A stretch of DNA of 64,000 bases from an uncultured Lachnospiraceae bacterium (GTDB lineage Bacteria; Bacillota; Clostridia; Lachnospirales; Lachnospiraceae): the NCBI GenBank assembly GCA_905233955.1, contig CAJOFQ010000003.1:1-64000 (forward strand). The letters run 5' to 3'. Below are positions 43,501 to 52,014 of this stretch, piece after piece. Every line of letters begins with the position of its first letter. The first letter of the stretch is position 1. The notes beneath the pieces are model-generated. The model did not search any database and had not been told where the DNA came from. It saw only the letters and a list, made by a program, of their open reading frames with translations. The position numbers and the translations under genes were made by a program.

Positions 43501-45005
43501 AGCTCAGTTATGCGGCGTGGGATGGACTCTTCTGGATTGACAAATACAGAAAATCTGTCTGTAATACTTCCGTTGTCAAAGCGCACCGCGCCTATCTCTA
43601 TTATCTTGCATTTTCTGGCATTAAGCCCGGTTGTCTCCAGGTCAAACACCACATAGCTTCCGTCAAAGTCGTCGTCATTTACACCTTCTGCTACAGGCTT
43701 AATATCATCCACCAGATAGGCTTCAGTACCATAAATAATCTTAAAATCATCATCCCCGGAAATCGAATGATCCGCATCTGGAAAGGCTGCCACTACTCCG
43801 TGATCTGTGATGGCAATTGCCTTGTGTCCCCATTTTTTTGCACACTTTATTATATCCTTAACATCCGATACCCCGTCCATGTCACTCATCTTGGTGTGAC
43901 AGTGCAGCTCGACTCTTTTTTCCACGGACTGATCCATGCGTTCTGTTCTGAATGAAGGAATCTTCATTATGCCCCGCACTGATGAGATACCCACATCATG
44001 ATCAAAGGGATCAATTGAGGCAACACCCCTTACACTTATAAAGACTCCCTTTTGAATAGCGGCCATAACCTCAGCAGACTTGTCCTGCTCTAAGAACAGC
44101 TTGACCCGGATTGTATCAGTATCGTCCGTTATGGCAAAAATCAAAAGCACCTTGTCATTCCTAAGAGTGCGTGATTCTGTGGCAATTACTTCACCCCGGA
44201 TCATTACAGCGCCTACATCGTCAATAATGTCCGAAATGGGCATAAATTCACCCTGAAACTGTCTGCCATAGATCAGATCCGGATTTTTGGAGAATTTATT
44301 TTTCCTGTTATCCCTTTGTGTGACGGGTTCGGGAAGTGGTGCTGTATCCGCATGGATATCGCTTTGCTTGATTATTTTTTTACTGTCAGCGGTCTTTTTG
44401 CCTGCTTCCTTATCCTCTGATGGCTTTTTATCAGTCGATGGCTTACTTGCCTTTTCAACTTTTCTTATAACATTAATTTGTTCATGCTTCTTTTTTTCTG
44501 ACGGTTCCTTATATTCAAAATCTATAATCAGATTTAGTCCGCATCTCTCACAAAAGATCTTATCCAGTATGTCATGAAGGCTCTTTTCCCCCTTTCTGGC
44601 GACTATGGAATCCTCCATTGTTACTCTCAGATGCCCATCTTCATTAAAATCCAGCTTTGCCTGGGTAAAAAGTGATAAAAGAATAGAACTAAAAGAAGAC
44701 AGCTCTTCTAAAATGCTATCCTTATAAGTATCATATAAAGATTTGGGCGCCAGAGAAGATGTGTTAAAAAACCGCTCGATAATAACGATTTTTGTGGAAG
44801 ATCTGTCAAAATACTGCCTGGCGATCTGTGACTCAAGAGAATAAATCTGACGCTTGGGAACTATGGTAGGAAAATCCATATACAGCCGGACTGTATCCCT
44901 GGAGCGGTTTGTGGATATGCGGCTTATGTTAACATCCTTCAGATATGGAAAATTGTTTGATGTATCGTCAAAGCCGCTGAACACATCAAAAAAAGTCTTT
45001 GTCAT
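40554..45005 (-). CDS. polC: DNA polymerase III subunit alpha, PolC type
   Basis: Replicative polymerase of Firmicutes. 1483 residues: N-terminal domain and OB fold (about 240-345), PHP domain (VELHCHTKMSDMDGVSD at 365-381; AIAITDHGVVAAFPDA), proofreading exonuclease (YVVFDLETTGLNARK, D455 and E457), zinc-finger ICPNCHYVDF and VCPKCSTKL, then the polymerase palm and fingers (DLNFSGDYQNKAHRYTEVIF, TGQHPGGI). A Lys/Glu linker of about 60 residues lies at 170-230. It starts at ATG 45005 directly adjacent to the ispG stop. Confidence 0.97.
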   Translation of the reverse strand: MTKTFFDVFSGFDDTSNNFPYLKDVNISRISTNRSRDTVRLYMDFPTIVPKRQIYSLESQIARQYFDRSSTKIVIIERFFNTSSLAPKSLYDTYKDSILEELSSFSSILLSLFTQAKLDFNEDGHLRVTMEDSIVARKGEKSLHDILDKIFCERCGLNLIIDFEYKEPSEKKKHEQINVIRKVEKASKPSTDKKPSEDKEAGKKTADSKKIIKQSDIHADTAPLPEPVTQRDNRKNKFSKNPDLIYGRQFQGEFMPISDIIDDVGAVMIRGEVIATESRTLRNDKVLLIFAITDDTDTIRVKLFLEQDKSAEVMAAIQKGVFISVRGVASIDPFDHDVGISSVRGIMKIPSFRTERMDQSVEKRVELHCHTKMSDMDGVSDVKDIIKCAKKWGHKAIAITDHGVVAAFPDADHSISGDDDFKIIYGTEAYLVDDIKPVAEGVNDDDFDGSYVVFDLETTGLNARKCKIIEIGAVRFDNGSITDRFSVFVNPEESIPRRITELTSITNDMVSGADPISKVLPQFKEFCRDAALVAHNADFDCNVITASCKALGIEWDFARVDTIPMARLLLPQLARYKLDKVARELNVPLNNHHRAVDDAECTAHIFEKLIKLAENEGITSFGQLNEACVGNVNSIQKDRPFHCIILAKNDLGRINLYRLVSESHITYFKRKPKIPKSLLEKYREGLIIGSACSEGELYQSILKGFSDDEQIRLASFYDYLEVQPVGNNNYLMEDDKYGISSVEDLKGINRRIIELGEELNKPVVATCDVHFLHPKDAIYRQIIQAKRGFKDADVQPPLYLHTTDEMLDEFSYLGREKAYEVVIGATNRIADMCEKIHPTRPDKCPPVIADSDKLLRQICYTKAKSIYGDPLPDIVTERLERELNSIIGNGYAVMYIIAQKLVWKSNEDGYLVGSRGSVGSSFAATMAGITEVNPLSPHYICPNCHYVDFTSDLVKSYAGRAGCDMPDAVCPKCSTKLIKEGFDIPFETFLGFKGNKEPDIDLNFSGDYQNKAHRYTEVIFGEGQTFRAGTIGTLADKTAYGYIKSYYEERGVSKRSCEIDRIVEGCVGIRRTTGQHPGGIIVLPTGEDIYSFTPVQHPANDMTTDIITTHFDYHSIDSNLLKLDILGHDDPTMIRMLEDITGESASDIPLDDKQVMSLFMNTDALGVRPEDLWADCKLGTLGIPEFGTDFAMGMLMEAKPTEFSDLVRIAGLAHGTDVWLGNAQTLIAEGTATISTAICTRDDIMTYLIGKGMDSEESFKIMEAVRKGTVAKGKCSNWDEWKADMRSHEVPEWYISSCEKIKYMFPKAHAAAYVMMAWRIAYWKINNPLAYYAAYFSIRAKAFNYEKMCLGMDVCIDSLKELQELSKSRKLKQKESGLLSDLRSVQEFYSRGLEFLPVDLYKSDSRYFKVEDGKLRPPLSSIDGVGETQADSLALAASQKEFSSREDVKNRGKVTQTGIDTMVRLGIASRLPENDQLSFFDLV

Positions 45006-46076
45006 TTATCTGCCCCATTCATCCAGCTCTTTTTTTAATGCCGGCAAAAGCTCCTTCTCTGCAACCTTGCGGATTATTTTGCCGTGCCGCATAATAAGTC
45101 CTTCACCCTTGCCGCCGCAGATACCAATATCTGCCTCCCTTCCCTCGCCGGGACCGTTAACCACACAGCCCATAACTGCGACCTTGATGGGAAGATCATA
45201 TCCATCCACCAGCTCTTCTACCTGATTAGCCAGGGAAATAAGATCTATCTCGGTTCTGCCACATGTAGGACAGGATACAACCTCAATTCCCCCCTTTCTA
45301 AGTCCAAGGGAAGAAAGAATAAGCTTGGCGGAACGGATCTCCAAAACGGGATCTGCCGTAAGGGACACCCTTATGGTATCCCCTATACCTTCTGCCAGAA
45401 TCGTTCCTATACCCACGGCAGATTTGATATTGCCACGGTATGTCGTTCCGGCCTCTGTTATCCCAACATGAAGGGGATAATCACACTTCTGGGCAATGAG
45501 CCGGTGTGCTTCGATACTCATTAGGACATCGGAGGATTTGATGCTTATTACAAGCCTGTCATATCCCATGTCTTCAATCATAGCAGCTTTGTTGAGTGCA
45601 CTTTCAACAAGTCCTTCTGCAGTAACAGATCCATATTTTTCAATATATTCCTTCTCCAAAGAGCCTGAATTAACCCCCACCCGTATGGGAATATCACGGT
45701 CTGCTGCTGCGTCTACAACCTGTCTTATACGGTCATCCTCCCCTATGTTACCGGGGTTAATACGGATCTTGTCTGCTCCGTTTTCAATGGCGCTAAGGGC
45801 CAGTCTGTAGTCAAAATGAATATCCGCTACCAATGGTATGGATATATTTTTTTTGATATCTGAAATGCTCTTTGCCGCCTCCATAGTCGGGACTGCGCAC
45901 CTTACTATATCACAGCCTGCCTCTGCAAGACGGTTAATCTGATCTATTGTGGCGGATACATCCTCAGTTCTTGTGTTGGTCATGGACTGTATCAGAATGG
46001 GATTATCTCCGCCGATTATTCTATTCTTGATTTTGATCTCTTTTGATTTTCTTCTATTCATAATCTTAACAGCCAT
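45006..46076 (-). CDS. ispG: 4-hydroxy-3-methylbut-2-enyl diphosphate synthase
   Basis: 4Fe-4S enzyme of the MEP isoprenoid pathway. 356 residues. Begins near RKSKEIKIKNRIIGGDNPIL and has QSMTNTRTEDV; the cluster ligands are the two cysteines of SCPTCGRTE and the one in GCVVNGPGE. It sits between rseP and polC with short or no gaps, as in most Clostridia, and pairs with dxr nearby for the same pathway. No clear ribosome binding site is seen before the ATG at 46076. Confidence 0.96.
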   Translation of the reverse strand: MAVKIMNRRKSKEIKIKNRIIGGDNPILIQSMTNTRTEDVSATIDQINRLAEAGCDIVRCAVPTMEAAKSISDIKKNISIPLVADIHFDYRLALSAIENGADKIRINPGNIGEDDRIRQVVDAAADRDIPIRVGVNSGSLEKEYIEKYGSVTAEGLVESALNKAAMIEDMGYDRLVISIKSSDVLMSIEAHRLIAQKCDYPLHVGITEAGTTYRGNIKSAVGIGTILAEGIGDTIRVSLTADPVLEIRSAKLILSSLGLRKGGIEVVSCPTCGRTEIDLISLANQVEELVDGYDLPIKVAVMGCVVNGPGEGREADIGICGGKGEGLIMRHGKIIRKVAEKELLPALKKELDEWGR

Positions 46077-46087
46077 AATTCAGGCGC

Positions 46088-47122
46088 TTACGGCAACAGC
46101 TTGTGGACATCGTTAAACAATATAACCAGCATAAATACCATAAGCAGAACAAAACCCGCCGTATGTACATAACCTTCTATACGCTCATCCATCTGCTTTC
46201 CGCGAATTACCTCTATTATGAAGAACAAAAGCCGTCCTCCATCAAGGGCAGGTATGGGTAGCAGATTCATAACTCCCAGGTTGGCAGATAAAAGTACGGA
46301 TATGGACAAAAGATTCATAACCACATAGAGCATACCATCCCTGGCAGAGGATTCATAGGTGTCTCCAATAGTTTTTACTATGCCTACTGGTCCCGATACC
46401 TGATCCAGTGAAATCTGTCTTGTTATCAGCATCTTAAGGCTTTCAAAGGTAAGATACACCTGGTATTTGATCTCATACATAGCATAGCAGGCCACATCAA
46501 TGGGATTGCCCTTTACATATTTATTATCTCCCTGAACTCCGATTAAGTATCTGTCAGATTCCTTGTCATATTCAGGCTTAATAGTGGCAGTGTTACGCTT
46601 GCCATCACGAAGATATGTAACCTTAAGCTCCTGACCCGGATGCATATAGGTATATATGGCAATCTCCCTGTAAAAATGTATACGATAGTTGTTCAATGAA
46701 ACTATTTTGTCGCCTTCTTCTATGCCTGCCTCCTCAGCTGGAAAGCCATCCATTACATTGGAAACTACTGGCGGATCATAGCCCATCACACCGATTATGA
46801 TCACAGCCAGGATATATGCCAGAATAAAATTAAAAAAAGGACCGGCAAAGACTATAGCTATTCTCTGCCATACATTTTTGTTATTAAATGCCCTTTCATC
46901 AGTGCTTTCCTCGTCTTCGCCCTCCATTACACAGGCCCCTCCAAAGGGCAGCAAATGAAGAGACCAGGTGGTCTCACCCTTTGTAAAACCAAAAATCCTT
47001 GGTCCCAGTCCTAACTGGAATTCATTGACCTTGACATCGTTAAAACGCGCCACCAGGTAATGACCCATCTCATGAAAAATAATTATAAAACTGAATATAA
47101 CGATAGCTACAAGTAATTTCAT
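46088..47122 (-). CDS. rseP: RseP-type site-2 protease
   Basis: Membrane metalloprotease (M50 family) that cleaves transmembrane segments of regulators and signal peptide remnants. 344 residues, four membrane segments. The zinc site is HEMGH (H17, E18, H21) in the first membrane segment; the second metal site is in LLPIPALDGGRLLF. A PDZ domain is at about 120-190 (VVSNVMDGFPAEEAGIEEGD). Start codon overlaps dxr by four bases. Substrate unknown. Confidence 0.96.
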   Translation of the reverse strand: MKLLVAIVIFSFIIIFHEMGHYLVARFNDVKVNEFQLGLGPRIFGFTKGETTWSLHLLPFGGACVMEGEDEESTDERAFNNKNVWQRIAIVFAGPFFNFILAYILAVIIIGVMGYDPPVVSNVMDGFPAEEAGIEEGDKIVSLNNYRIHFYREIAIYTYMHPGQELKVTYLRDGKRNTATIKPEYDKESDRYLIGVQGDNKYVKGNPIDVACYAMYEIKYQVYLTFESLKMLITRQISLDQVSGPVGIVKTIGDTYESSARDGMLYVVMNLLSISVLLSANLGVMNLLPIPALDGGRLLFFIIEVIRGKQMDERIEGYVHTAGFVLLMVFMLVILFNDVHKLLP

Positions 47123-48264
47123 AGATAACTCCCTTTAATCCAATCATAAGTCATAGCTTCAGTATGCAATATGTCATCAACTGTCGGATTTTTAATAAAT
47201 GGTATGTGTTCCATTGCAGCTTTAACCATATCTGATATGGCCAAAAATGAAATTCTGTTATTTAAAAACAGCTCTACAGCGTACTCATTGGCCGCGTTGT
47301 ATACTGTTTTTAAGTTCCCTCCCGATTGGCATGCCTCATAGGCCAGCTTAAGCCCGAAAAAAGTCCCGGTATCCGGTCTTTCAAAGGTCAGGCTTTTTAT
47401 CTTAAAGAGATCAAGCCTCTCTCCGCTTAAGCGTATCCTGTGGGGATAATACAGCGCATATTCTATAGGAATCCTCATATCCGCAAGCCCCATCTGGGCA
47501 ATTACACTTCCATCTTCATATTCCACAGCGGAATGAATGATACTCTGTGGATGTACAACCACCTCAATCTGTGAAGCATCAACTCCAAACAGGCTTGCTG
47601 CCTCTATTACCTCCAGACCTTTGTTAATAAGTGTTGCGGAGTCAATGGAGATTTTGGCGCCCATGCTCCAGTTAGGATGCTTCAAGGCTCTCTGCGGAGT
47701 TATGTCATTAAGCTCATCTCGTTTCATCCCGCGAAAAGGTCCACCTGAACATGTCAGCAAAATACGGCTGACTGTATTTCCCTTATTACCCTGTAAGGAT
47801 TGAAAGATGGCACTATGCTCACTATCCACAGGCAGGATCTGAATGCCTTTTTCCCTGGCCAGAGGCATTATAATATCACCGGCACAGACAAGAGTTTCTT
47901 TGTTGGCAAGTGCAATATCCTTACCTGCATTAATGGCTGCAATGGTAGGCTCAATGCCTCTCATTCCAACTACCGCGGTAAGCACAATATCAGCCTCGGG
48001 AAGTGTAGCAGCCCTGATCATGCCCTCTATTCCGTAACAGATCTCTACTTGACTATCGCCAATCATTTCAGAAAGGCTTTCGGCCGTTTTTTCATCAGAA
48101 ACAGAAACCAGACGGGGCCTGTACTTTTCTATCTGCCGACACAAAAGAGAAATGTTCTTACCACATGACAGAGCACAAACATCTATATCCTGCTGTTCAT
48201 CAATAACAGACAGAGCCTGTGTACCTATTGAACCGGTGGATCCAAGTATGGCTATGCTTCTCAC
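47119..48264 (-). CDS. dxr: 1-deoxy-D-xylulose 5-phosphate reductoisomerase
   Basis: First committed step of the MEP pathway, NADPH-dependent. 381 residues. Cofactor loop ILGSTGSIGTQAL (6-18), and substrate motifs LPVDSEHSAIFQSLQG, LTCSGGPFRG and ALKHPNWSMGAKI. It directly follows cdsA and overlaps rseP by four bases. With ispG in the same block the window encodes two MEP steps; the others are elsewhere. Confidence 0.97.
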   Translation of the reverse strand: MRSIAILGSTGSIGTQALSVIDEQQDIDVCALSCGKNISLLCRQIEKYRPRLVSVSDEKTAESLSEMIGDSQVEICYGIEGMIRAATLPEADIVLTAVVGMRGIEPTIAAINAGKDIALANKETLVCAGDIIMPLAREKGIQILPVDSEHSAIFQSLQGNKGNTVSRILLTCSGGPFRGMKRDELNDITPQRALKHPNWSMGAKISIDSATLINKGLEVIEAASLFGVDASQIEVVVHPQSIIHSAVEYEDGSVIAQMGLADMRIPIEYALYYPHRIRLSGERLDLFKIKSLTFERPDTGTFFGLKLAYEACQSGGNLKTVYNAANEYAVELFLNNRISFLAISDMVKAAMEHIPFIKNPTVDDILHTEAMTYDWIKGSYL

Positions 48265-49065
48265 CTAAAAACCTCCTGACAGGATATAATACAAAAGCGG
48301 CGCAGTTATTATTACACTGTCAAACCTGTCCAAAATACCGCCATGTCCCGGTATCAGATTGCCATAATCCTTGATCTCGTAATTTCTTTTTATGGCTGAA
48401 GCCGCAAGATCTCCAACCATTGATAAAAGTGAACATGCACAGGAAGCTATTGCCATTATGGCTATTCTGCCCCCTGAAAACGAAAGCTGCTTTGAAAAAC
48501 AAAGTCCGAATATCATGGACAGGATTACAGCTCCAAGCACACCTCCCACGGCACCTTCTATTGTCTTTTTGGGAGATAAAAGCGGGGTCATCTTGTGTTT
48601 GCCAAACAACATGCCGCTGCAATACGCGCAGGTATCACACCCCCATGAACATATTATCACAAGCCATACCAGAAGTATTCCCTGGTCCAATGACCTGACC
48701 CTGTAAATATAGGAGAGCATGACAGCTACATAGAAAAAAGCGAAAAAAACCGCTCCTATCTGATCAAAATGAAACTTCGGATATGTGAATACATATATTG
48801 CAAGCACTATCAGCAAAAATACGCTTATGATAAGCATGACATCATCACAAAAGGAAAGACGCATATTAAGATACCATGCCGCTGCTGCAATATACCCTGC
48901 TGCTGCAAGTATCGACTTTTCTACGGAAAAAACCCTTGCCAGCTCAAATATTCCAATCTCCGAAATAATAAATAATCCAGCCCAGAGCCATGTACCGCCT
49001 GATATCAAGAGAAAAGCCAGTACCAGAACCAGCAGTATACCGCTGATAAGTCGTTGTACAAACAT
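48265..49065 (-). CDS. cdsA: Phosphatidate cytidylyltransferase
   Basis: Integral membrane enzyme forming CDP-diacylglycerol from phosphatidate and CTP. 266 residues with about seven membrane segments. The family signature near the C-terminus is KRNYEIKDYGNLIPGHGGILDRFDS, here seen as DYGNLIPGHGGILDRFDS, and the SPKKTIEGAVGG motif is present. Adjacent to uppS with eight bases between. Confidence 0.95.
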   Translation of the reverse strand: MFVQRLISGILLVLVLAFLLISGGTWLWAGLFIISEIGIFELARVFSVEKSILAAAGYIAAAAWYLNMRLSFCDDVMLIISVFLLIVLAIYVFTYPKFHFDQIGAVFFAFFYVAVMLSYIYRVRSLDQGILLVWLVIICSWGCDTCAYCSGMLFGKHKMTPLLSPKKTIEGAVGGVLGAVILSMIFGLCFSKQLSFSGGRIAIMAIASCACSLLSMVGDLAASAIKRNYEIKDYGNLIPGHGGILDRFDSVIITAPLLYYILSGGF

Positions 49066-49073
49066 TTTCGGTT

Positions 49074-49775
49074 CTAAACACCTCCGTAACGACGATTTCT
49101 GGAAGAAAATTCATCTATCGCTTTTTTAAGCTCAGCTTCATCAAATTCAGGCCAGTACACATCGGTAAAATAAAATTCGGAATATGCCAGCTGCCACAAA
49201 AGGTAATTGGACAGCCTTTGCTCGCCTCCGGTGCGGATCAAAAGATCCGGATCAGGAATATCTGCCGTATCAAGCCTGCTGTCTATGATATTCTCATTGA
49301 TATCATCAAATTTAAGCTTACCACTTTCAAGATCAGTGATAAGTCCCTTAACGGCCCTGACAATCTCGTCCCGGCTGCCATAATTAATCGCAATGTTAAG
49401 GTTTAGACCGGTAAAATCCTTTGAAACCTCCTCCAGATGGATTATTTTCTTCTGAATGGATTCCGAAAGGACACTGATATCACCTATCACCCTTACACGC
49501 ATATTATTCTTCTTGGCAAGAGAAACACAGTTTTTCATGTAGCTCTCTAAAAGCTTCATCAAAGCTGCTACCTCATCCTTGGGGCGATTCCAGTTCTCTG
49601 TGGAAAAGGCATACATGGTCAGGTATTTGACTCCCATATTCCAGGCAGCTTTACAAACCGGTTCAACATTCTTAGCACCCATGGTGTGGCCGTAGGTGCG
49701 GGGCATACCGTGACTCTTAGCCCATCTGCCGTTACCATCCAGAATAATAGCGATATGTCGAGGTACTTCATTCAT
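49074..49775 (-). CDS. uppS: Undecaprenyl diphosphate synthase
   Basis: Cis-prenyltransferase making the C55 lipid carrier for cell wall synthesis. 233 residues. The P-loop is IILDGNGRWAKSHGMPRTYG with catalytic D13; downstream RTGGEQRLSNYLLWQLAYSE and FTDVYWPEF match the dimer and C-terminal motifs. Located between frr and cdsA as usual. It begins after a hairpin at 49791-49820, which may modulate expression from the frr side. Confidence 0.97.
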   Translation of the reverse strand: MNEVPRHIAIILDGNGRWAKSHGMPRTYGHTMGAKNVEPVCKAAWNMGVKYLTMYAFSTENWNRPKDEVAALMKLLESYMKNCVSLAKKNNMRVRVIGDISVLSESIQKKIIHLEEVSKDFTGLNLNIAINYGSRDEIVRAVKGLITDLESGKLKFDDINENIIDSRLDTADIPDPDLLIRTGGEQRLSNYLLWQLAYSEFYFTDVYWPEFDEAELKKAIDEFSSRNRRYGGV

Positions 49776-49790
49776 AAGATACTCCTACAA

Positions 49791-49820
49791 CAAAAGGACA
49801 CAGCGCACTGTGCCCTTTTG
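49791..49820 (-). terminator. Hairpin between frr and uppS
   Basis: Stem CAAAAGGACACAG (49791-49803) with CTGTGCCCTTTTG (49808-49820), loop of four, one mismatch. Read leftward it is followed by TTGTAGG, with few T residues, so it may act as a weak terminator, an attenuator or an mRNA stabiliser before uppS. Confidence 0.5.
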
Positions 49821-49849
49821 CAAACCGCTGCTAATAAGCAAGCGCCTGT

Positions 49850-50404
49850 TTATACTGTCAATATCTCTTTGGACTTGGCCGCAACAGCCTCGTCTATCTG
49901 TTTTATGAAACGGTCAGTAAGCTTCTGAGCTTCATCCTCCAGATCCTTGATCTCGTCTTCGGAAATGTCAGAAGATTTGGAGAGCTTTTTGAAGGAATCA
50001 TTAGCATCCCTGCGGATATTACGAACTGCTACCTTGGCATTCTCGCCCTTCTTCTTGACATCCTTGGCAAGCTCCTTACGACGCTCCTCAGTAAGCTCCG
50101 GAAATACCAACCGGATAGTCTTGCCGTCATTGGTGGGATTGATGCCCAAATCACTGGTCATAAGAGCCTTTTCGATAACCTTAACCATGGAAGGCTCCCA
50201 GGGAGCGATCTGAATCATCCGGGGCTCGGGTACAGATACATTAGCCACCTGCTGAACAGGCGTAGGCGTACCATAATAATCCACAGTAATGCGATCAAGC
50301 ACATGAGGATTCGCCCTTCCGGCACGGATAGAAGCAAATTCAGACTGCATATTGTCGAATGACTTGTCCATCTTTGTCTCAAATGGTTTTAATCTTTCGT
50401 CCAT
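49850..50404 (-). CDS. frr: Ribosome recycling factor
   Basis: Releases ribosomes after termination with EF-G. 184 residues from the ATG at 50404 (GGGGGAT about eight bases upstream); 12 extra residues of open frame reach back to 50440 but the family starts at MDERLKPFE. Motifs: SIRAGRANPHVLDRITVDYY, PEPRMIQIAPWE, NDGKTIRLVFPELTEERRKE. Follows pyrH. Confidence 0.96.
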   Translation of the reverse strand: MDERLKPFETKMDKSFDNMQSEFASIRAGRANPHVLDRITVDYYGTPTPVQQVANVSVPEPRMIQIAPWEPSMVKVIEKALMTSDLGINPTNDGKTIRLVFPELTEERRKELAKDVKKKGENAKVAVRNIRRDANDSFKKLSKSSDISEDEIKDLEDEAQKLTDRFIKQIDEAVAAKSKEILTV

Positions 50405-50440
50405 ACAAAAATCCCCCATATTCGAAGCGTCGATCATCAA

Positions 50441-51136
50441 TTAGACGACAACCACAGTTCCGTTAAAACTTCCGCTGGCAGCGGATATTATTGAGTTCTC
50501 TTCCTCAAGAGCAAACACATACAGAGGTATCTTCTGCTCCATACACATGATGGACGCAGACAGATCCATAACACCAAGCCTCTGATCAATTACATCAGAA
50601 ATTGATATCTTATCGTATTTTTTAGCTTCGGGATTAAGCTTGGGATCACTGTCATAGATCCCGTCAACAGCCTTAGCTAAGAAAATCGCCTCAGCCTTAA
50701 TCTCGGAAGCCCTAAGTACCGTAGCAGTATCCGTAGAAAAGAAAGGATGACCTGTACCACCGGCAAAGAAAACCACCTTACCGCCTTCAAGGGATGATAT
50801 CACATCATCCTCGGCAAAGAGCCTGGTTACATCTCCGCAGGAGAAGGGTGTATAAATAATAGTCTCCATTCCGGCTCTTCGGAATACATCAGACACATAT
50901 ACACAGTTCATAACTGTGGCCAGCATGCCTATCTGGTCAGCCCTGACACGATCCATAACATCGCTGGTTCTGCCTCTCCAGAAGTTGCCACCGCCTATTA
51001 CTATTCCAATCTGAATGCCGTCCGATACAAGCTTTGCAACCTGATTTGCAACACCTATACAGGTATCCTCATCAAATCCAAAACCCTTGTCTCCTGCCAA
51101 AGCTTCGCCTGACAGCTTTAATAATATTCTCTTCAT
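50441..51136 (-). CDS. pyrH: Uridylate kinase
   Basis: Phosphorylates UMP to UDP. 231 residues; N-terminal MKRILLKLSGEALAGDKGFG, nucleotide-binding GIVIGGGNFWRGRTS and FFAGGTGHPFFSTDTATVLR. Belongs to the amino acid kinase family typical of bacteria, in the expected place between tsf and frr, although a bactofilin and a deacetylase intervene here. Confidence 0.97.
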   Translation of the reverse strand: MKRILLKLSGEALAGDKGFGFDEDTCIGVANQVAKLVSDGIQIGIVIGGGNFWRGRTSDVMDRVRADQIGMLATVMNCVYVSDVFRRAGMETIIYTPFSCGDVTRLFAEDDVISSLEGGKVVFFAGGTGHPFFSTDTATVLRASEIKAEAIFLAKAVDGIYDSDPKLNPEAKKYDKISISDVIDQRLGVMDLSASIMCMEQKIPLYVFALEEENSIISAASGSFNGTVVVV

Positions 51137-51147
51137 AGAAAAGATCC

Positions 51148-51996
51148 TTAACCAAATACGCTGTTAACATCAACCTCTGCATAAGCCTGTGAGCAGAAAC
51201 CTTCGATGACAGCACCATTGTTAATCTGTACAGAACGGGACTTGATATTACCCATAACAACTGCAGAAGTGTCGACAACCACAGGTCCCTGAACATCTAT
51301 ATCACCCTTAACAGCACCGGCAATTACTGCAGATGTAGCTGAAATATTGCCAATTACTATGCTGCCAACCCCGATCTTAACAGTACCGGATGTAATGATC
51401 TCACCCTGAACACGGGCTGAATCAGCAAAGAACTCGGAAGCAGTTGAATTACCTTCGATAAGTCCGGTAACAGTAAGCTTACCATTACAGCGAACATTAC
51501 CGCGAATAGTACCCTCTACCTCAATAGATCCGGTAGACTCAAGATCACCGGTGATCTTCATTCCACTGGTAATTACGGCATTCTCATCCGAAGCAGGCTG
51601 GGTCTCAAATACAGGAGGCTTGCTCTGCTCCTTAACATTGGTCTCAACCGGCTCTGTTGCAGTATTATCGTTAGTTGTTGTATCCATAACAGTCTCCTTA
51701 TCAGTTGTCTCAACAGGATGGGGCTTATTAGGTGCCTCAACAGGAGCGGCTTCTGAAGAACCACTCTCAGCTTCTGCCTGCTTATTGCCTGCGTCATTAT
51801 CAATGTTAGCCGAAGCCTTCTCTAAAAGGCCGTCTAATTTGGATAACTCATCCTCAACATTGATGTCCGCTTCCAAGGTCTCCGGAGTTAACGCAACTGC
51901 AGGGGCAGCCGCACCATCACCATCCTCTTCACTACCGGGGATCAGCTCATCTACCGCATCCGATAAATCATCTTTGAAATCTTTAAAAAAACCCAT
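51148..51996 (-). CDS. Bactofilin-family cytoskeletal protein
   Basis: 282 residues. The N-terminus is an acidic, Thr/Pro-rich low-complexity region (1-130, starting MGFFKDFKDDLSDAVDELIP) with no signal peptide. The C-terminal bactofilin domain (about 145-275; ITSGMKITGDLESTGSIEVE, then GTIRGNVRCNGKLTVTGLIE) is a beta-helix of short Gly/Val repeats that polymerises. Bactofilins position cell wall enzymes; the next gene codes a polysaccharide deacetylase, so a partnership is plausible. It is inserted between pyrH and the deacetylase in an otherwise conserved block. Confidence 0.85.
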   Translation of the reverse strand: MGFFKDFKDDLSDAVDELIPGSEEDGDGAAAPAVALTPETLEADINVEDELSKLDGLLEKASANIDNDAGNKQAEAESGSSEAAPVEAPNKPHPVETTDKETVMDTTTNDNTATEPVETNVKEQSKPPVFETQPASDENAVITSGMKITGDLESTGSIEVEGTIRGNVRCNGKLTVTGLIEGNSTASEFFADSARVQGEIITSGTVKIGVGSIVIGNISATSAVIAGAVKGDIDVQGPVVVDTSAVVMGNIKSRSVQINNGAVIEGFCSQAYAEVDVNSVFG

Positions 51997-52014
51997 GTCA
52001 TAACCTCCTGTATG

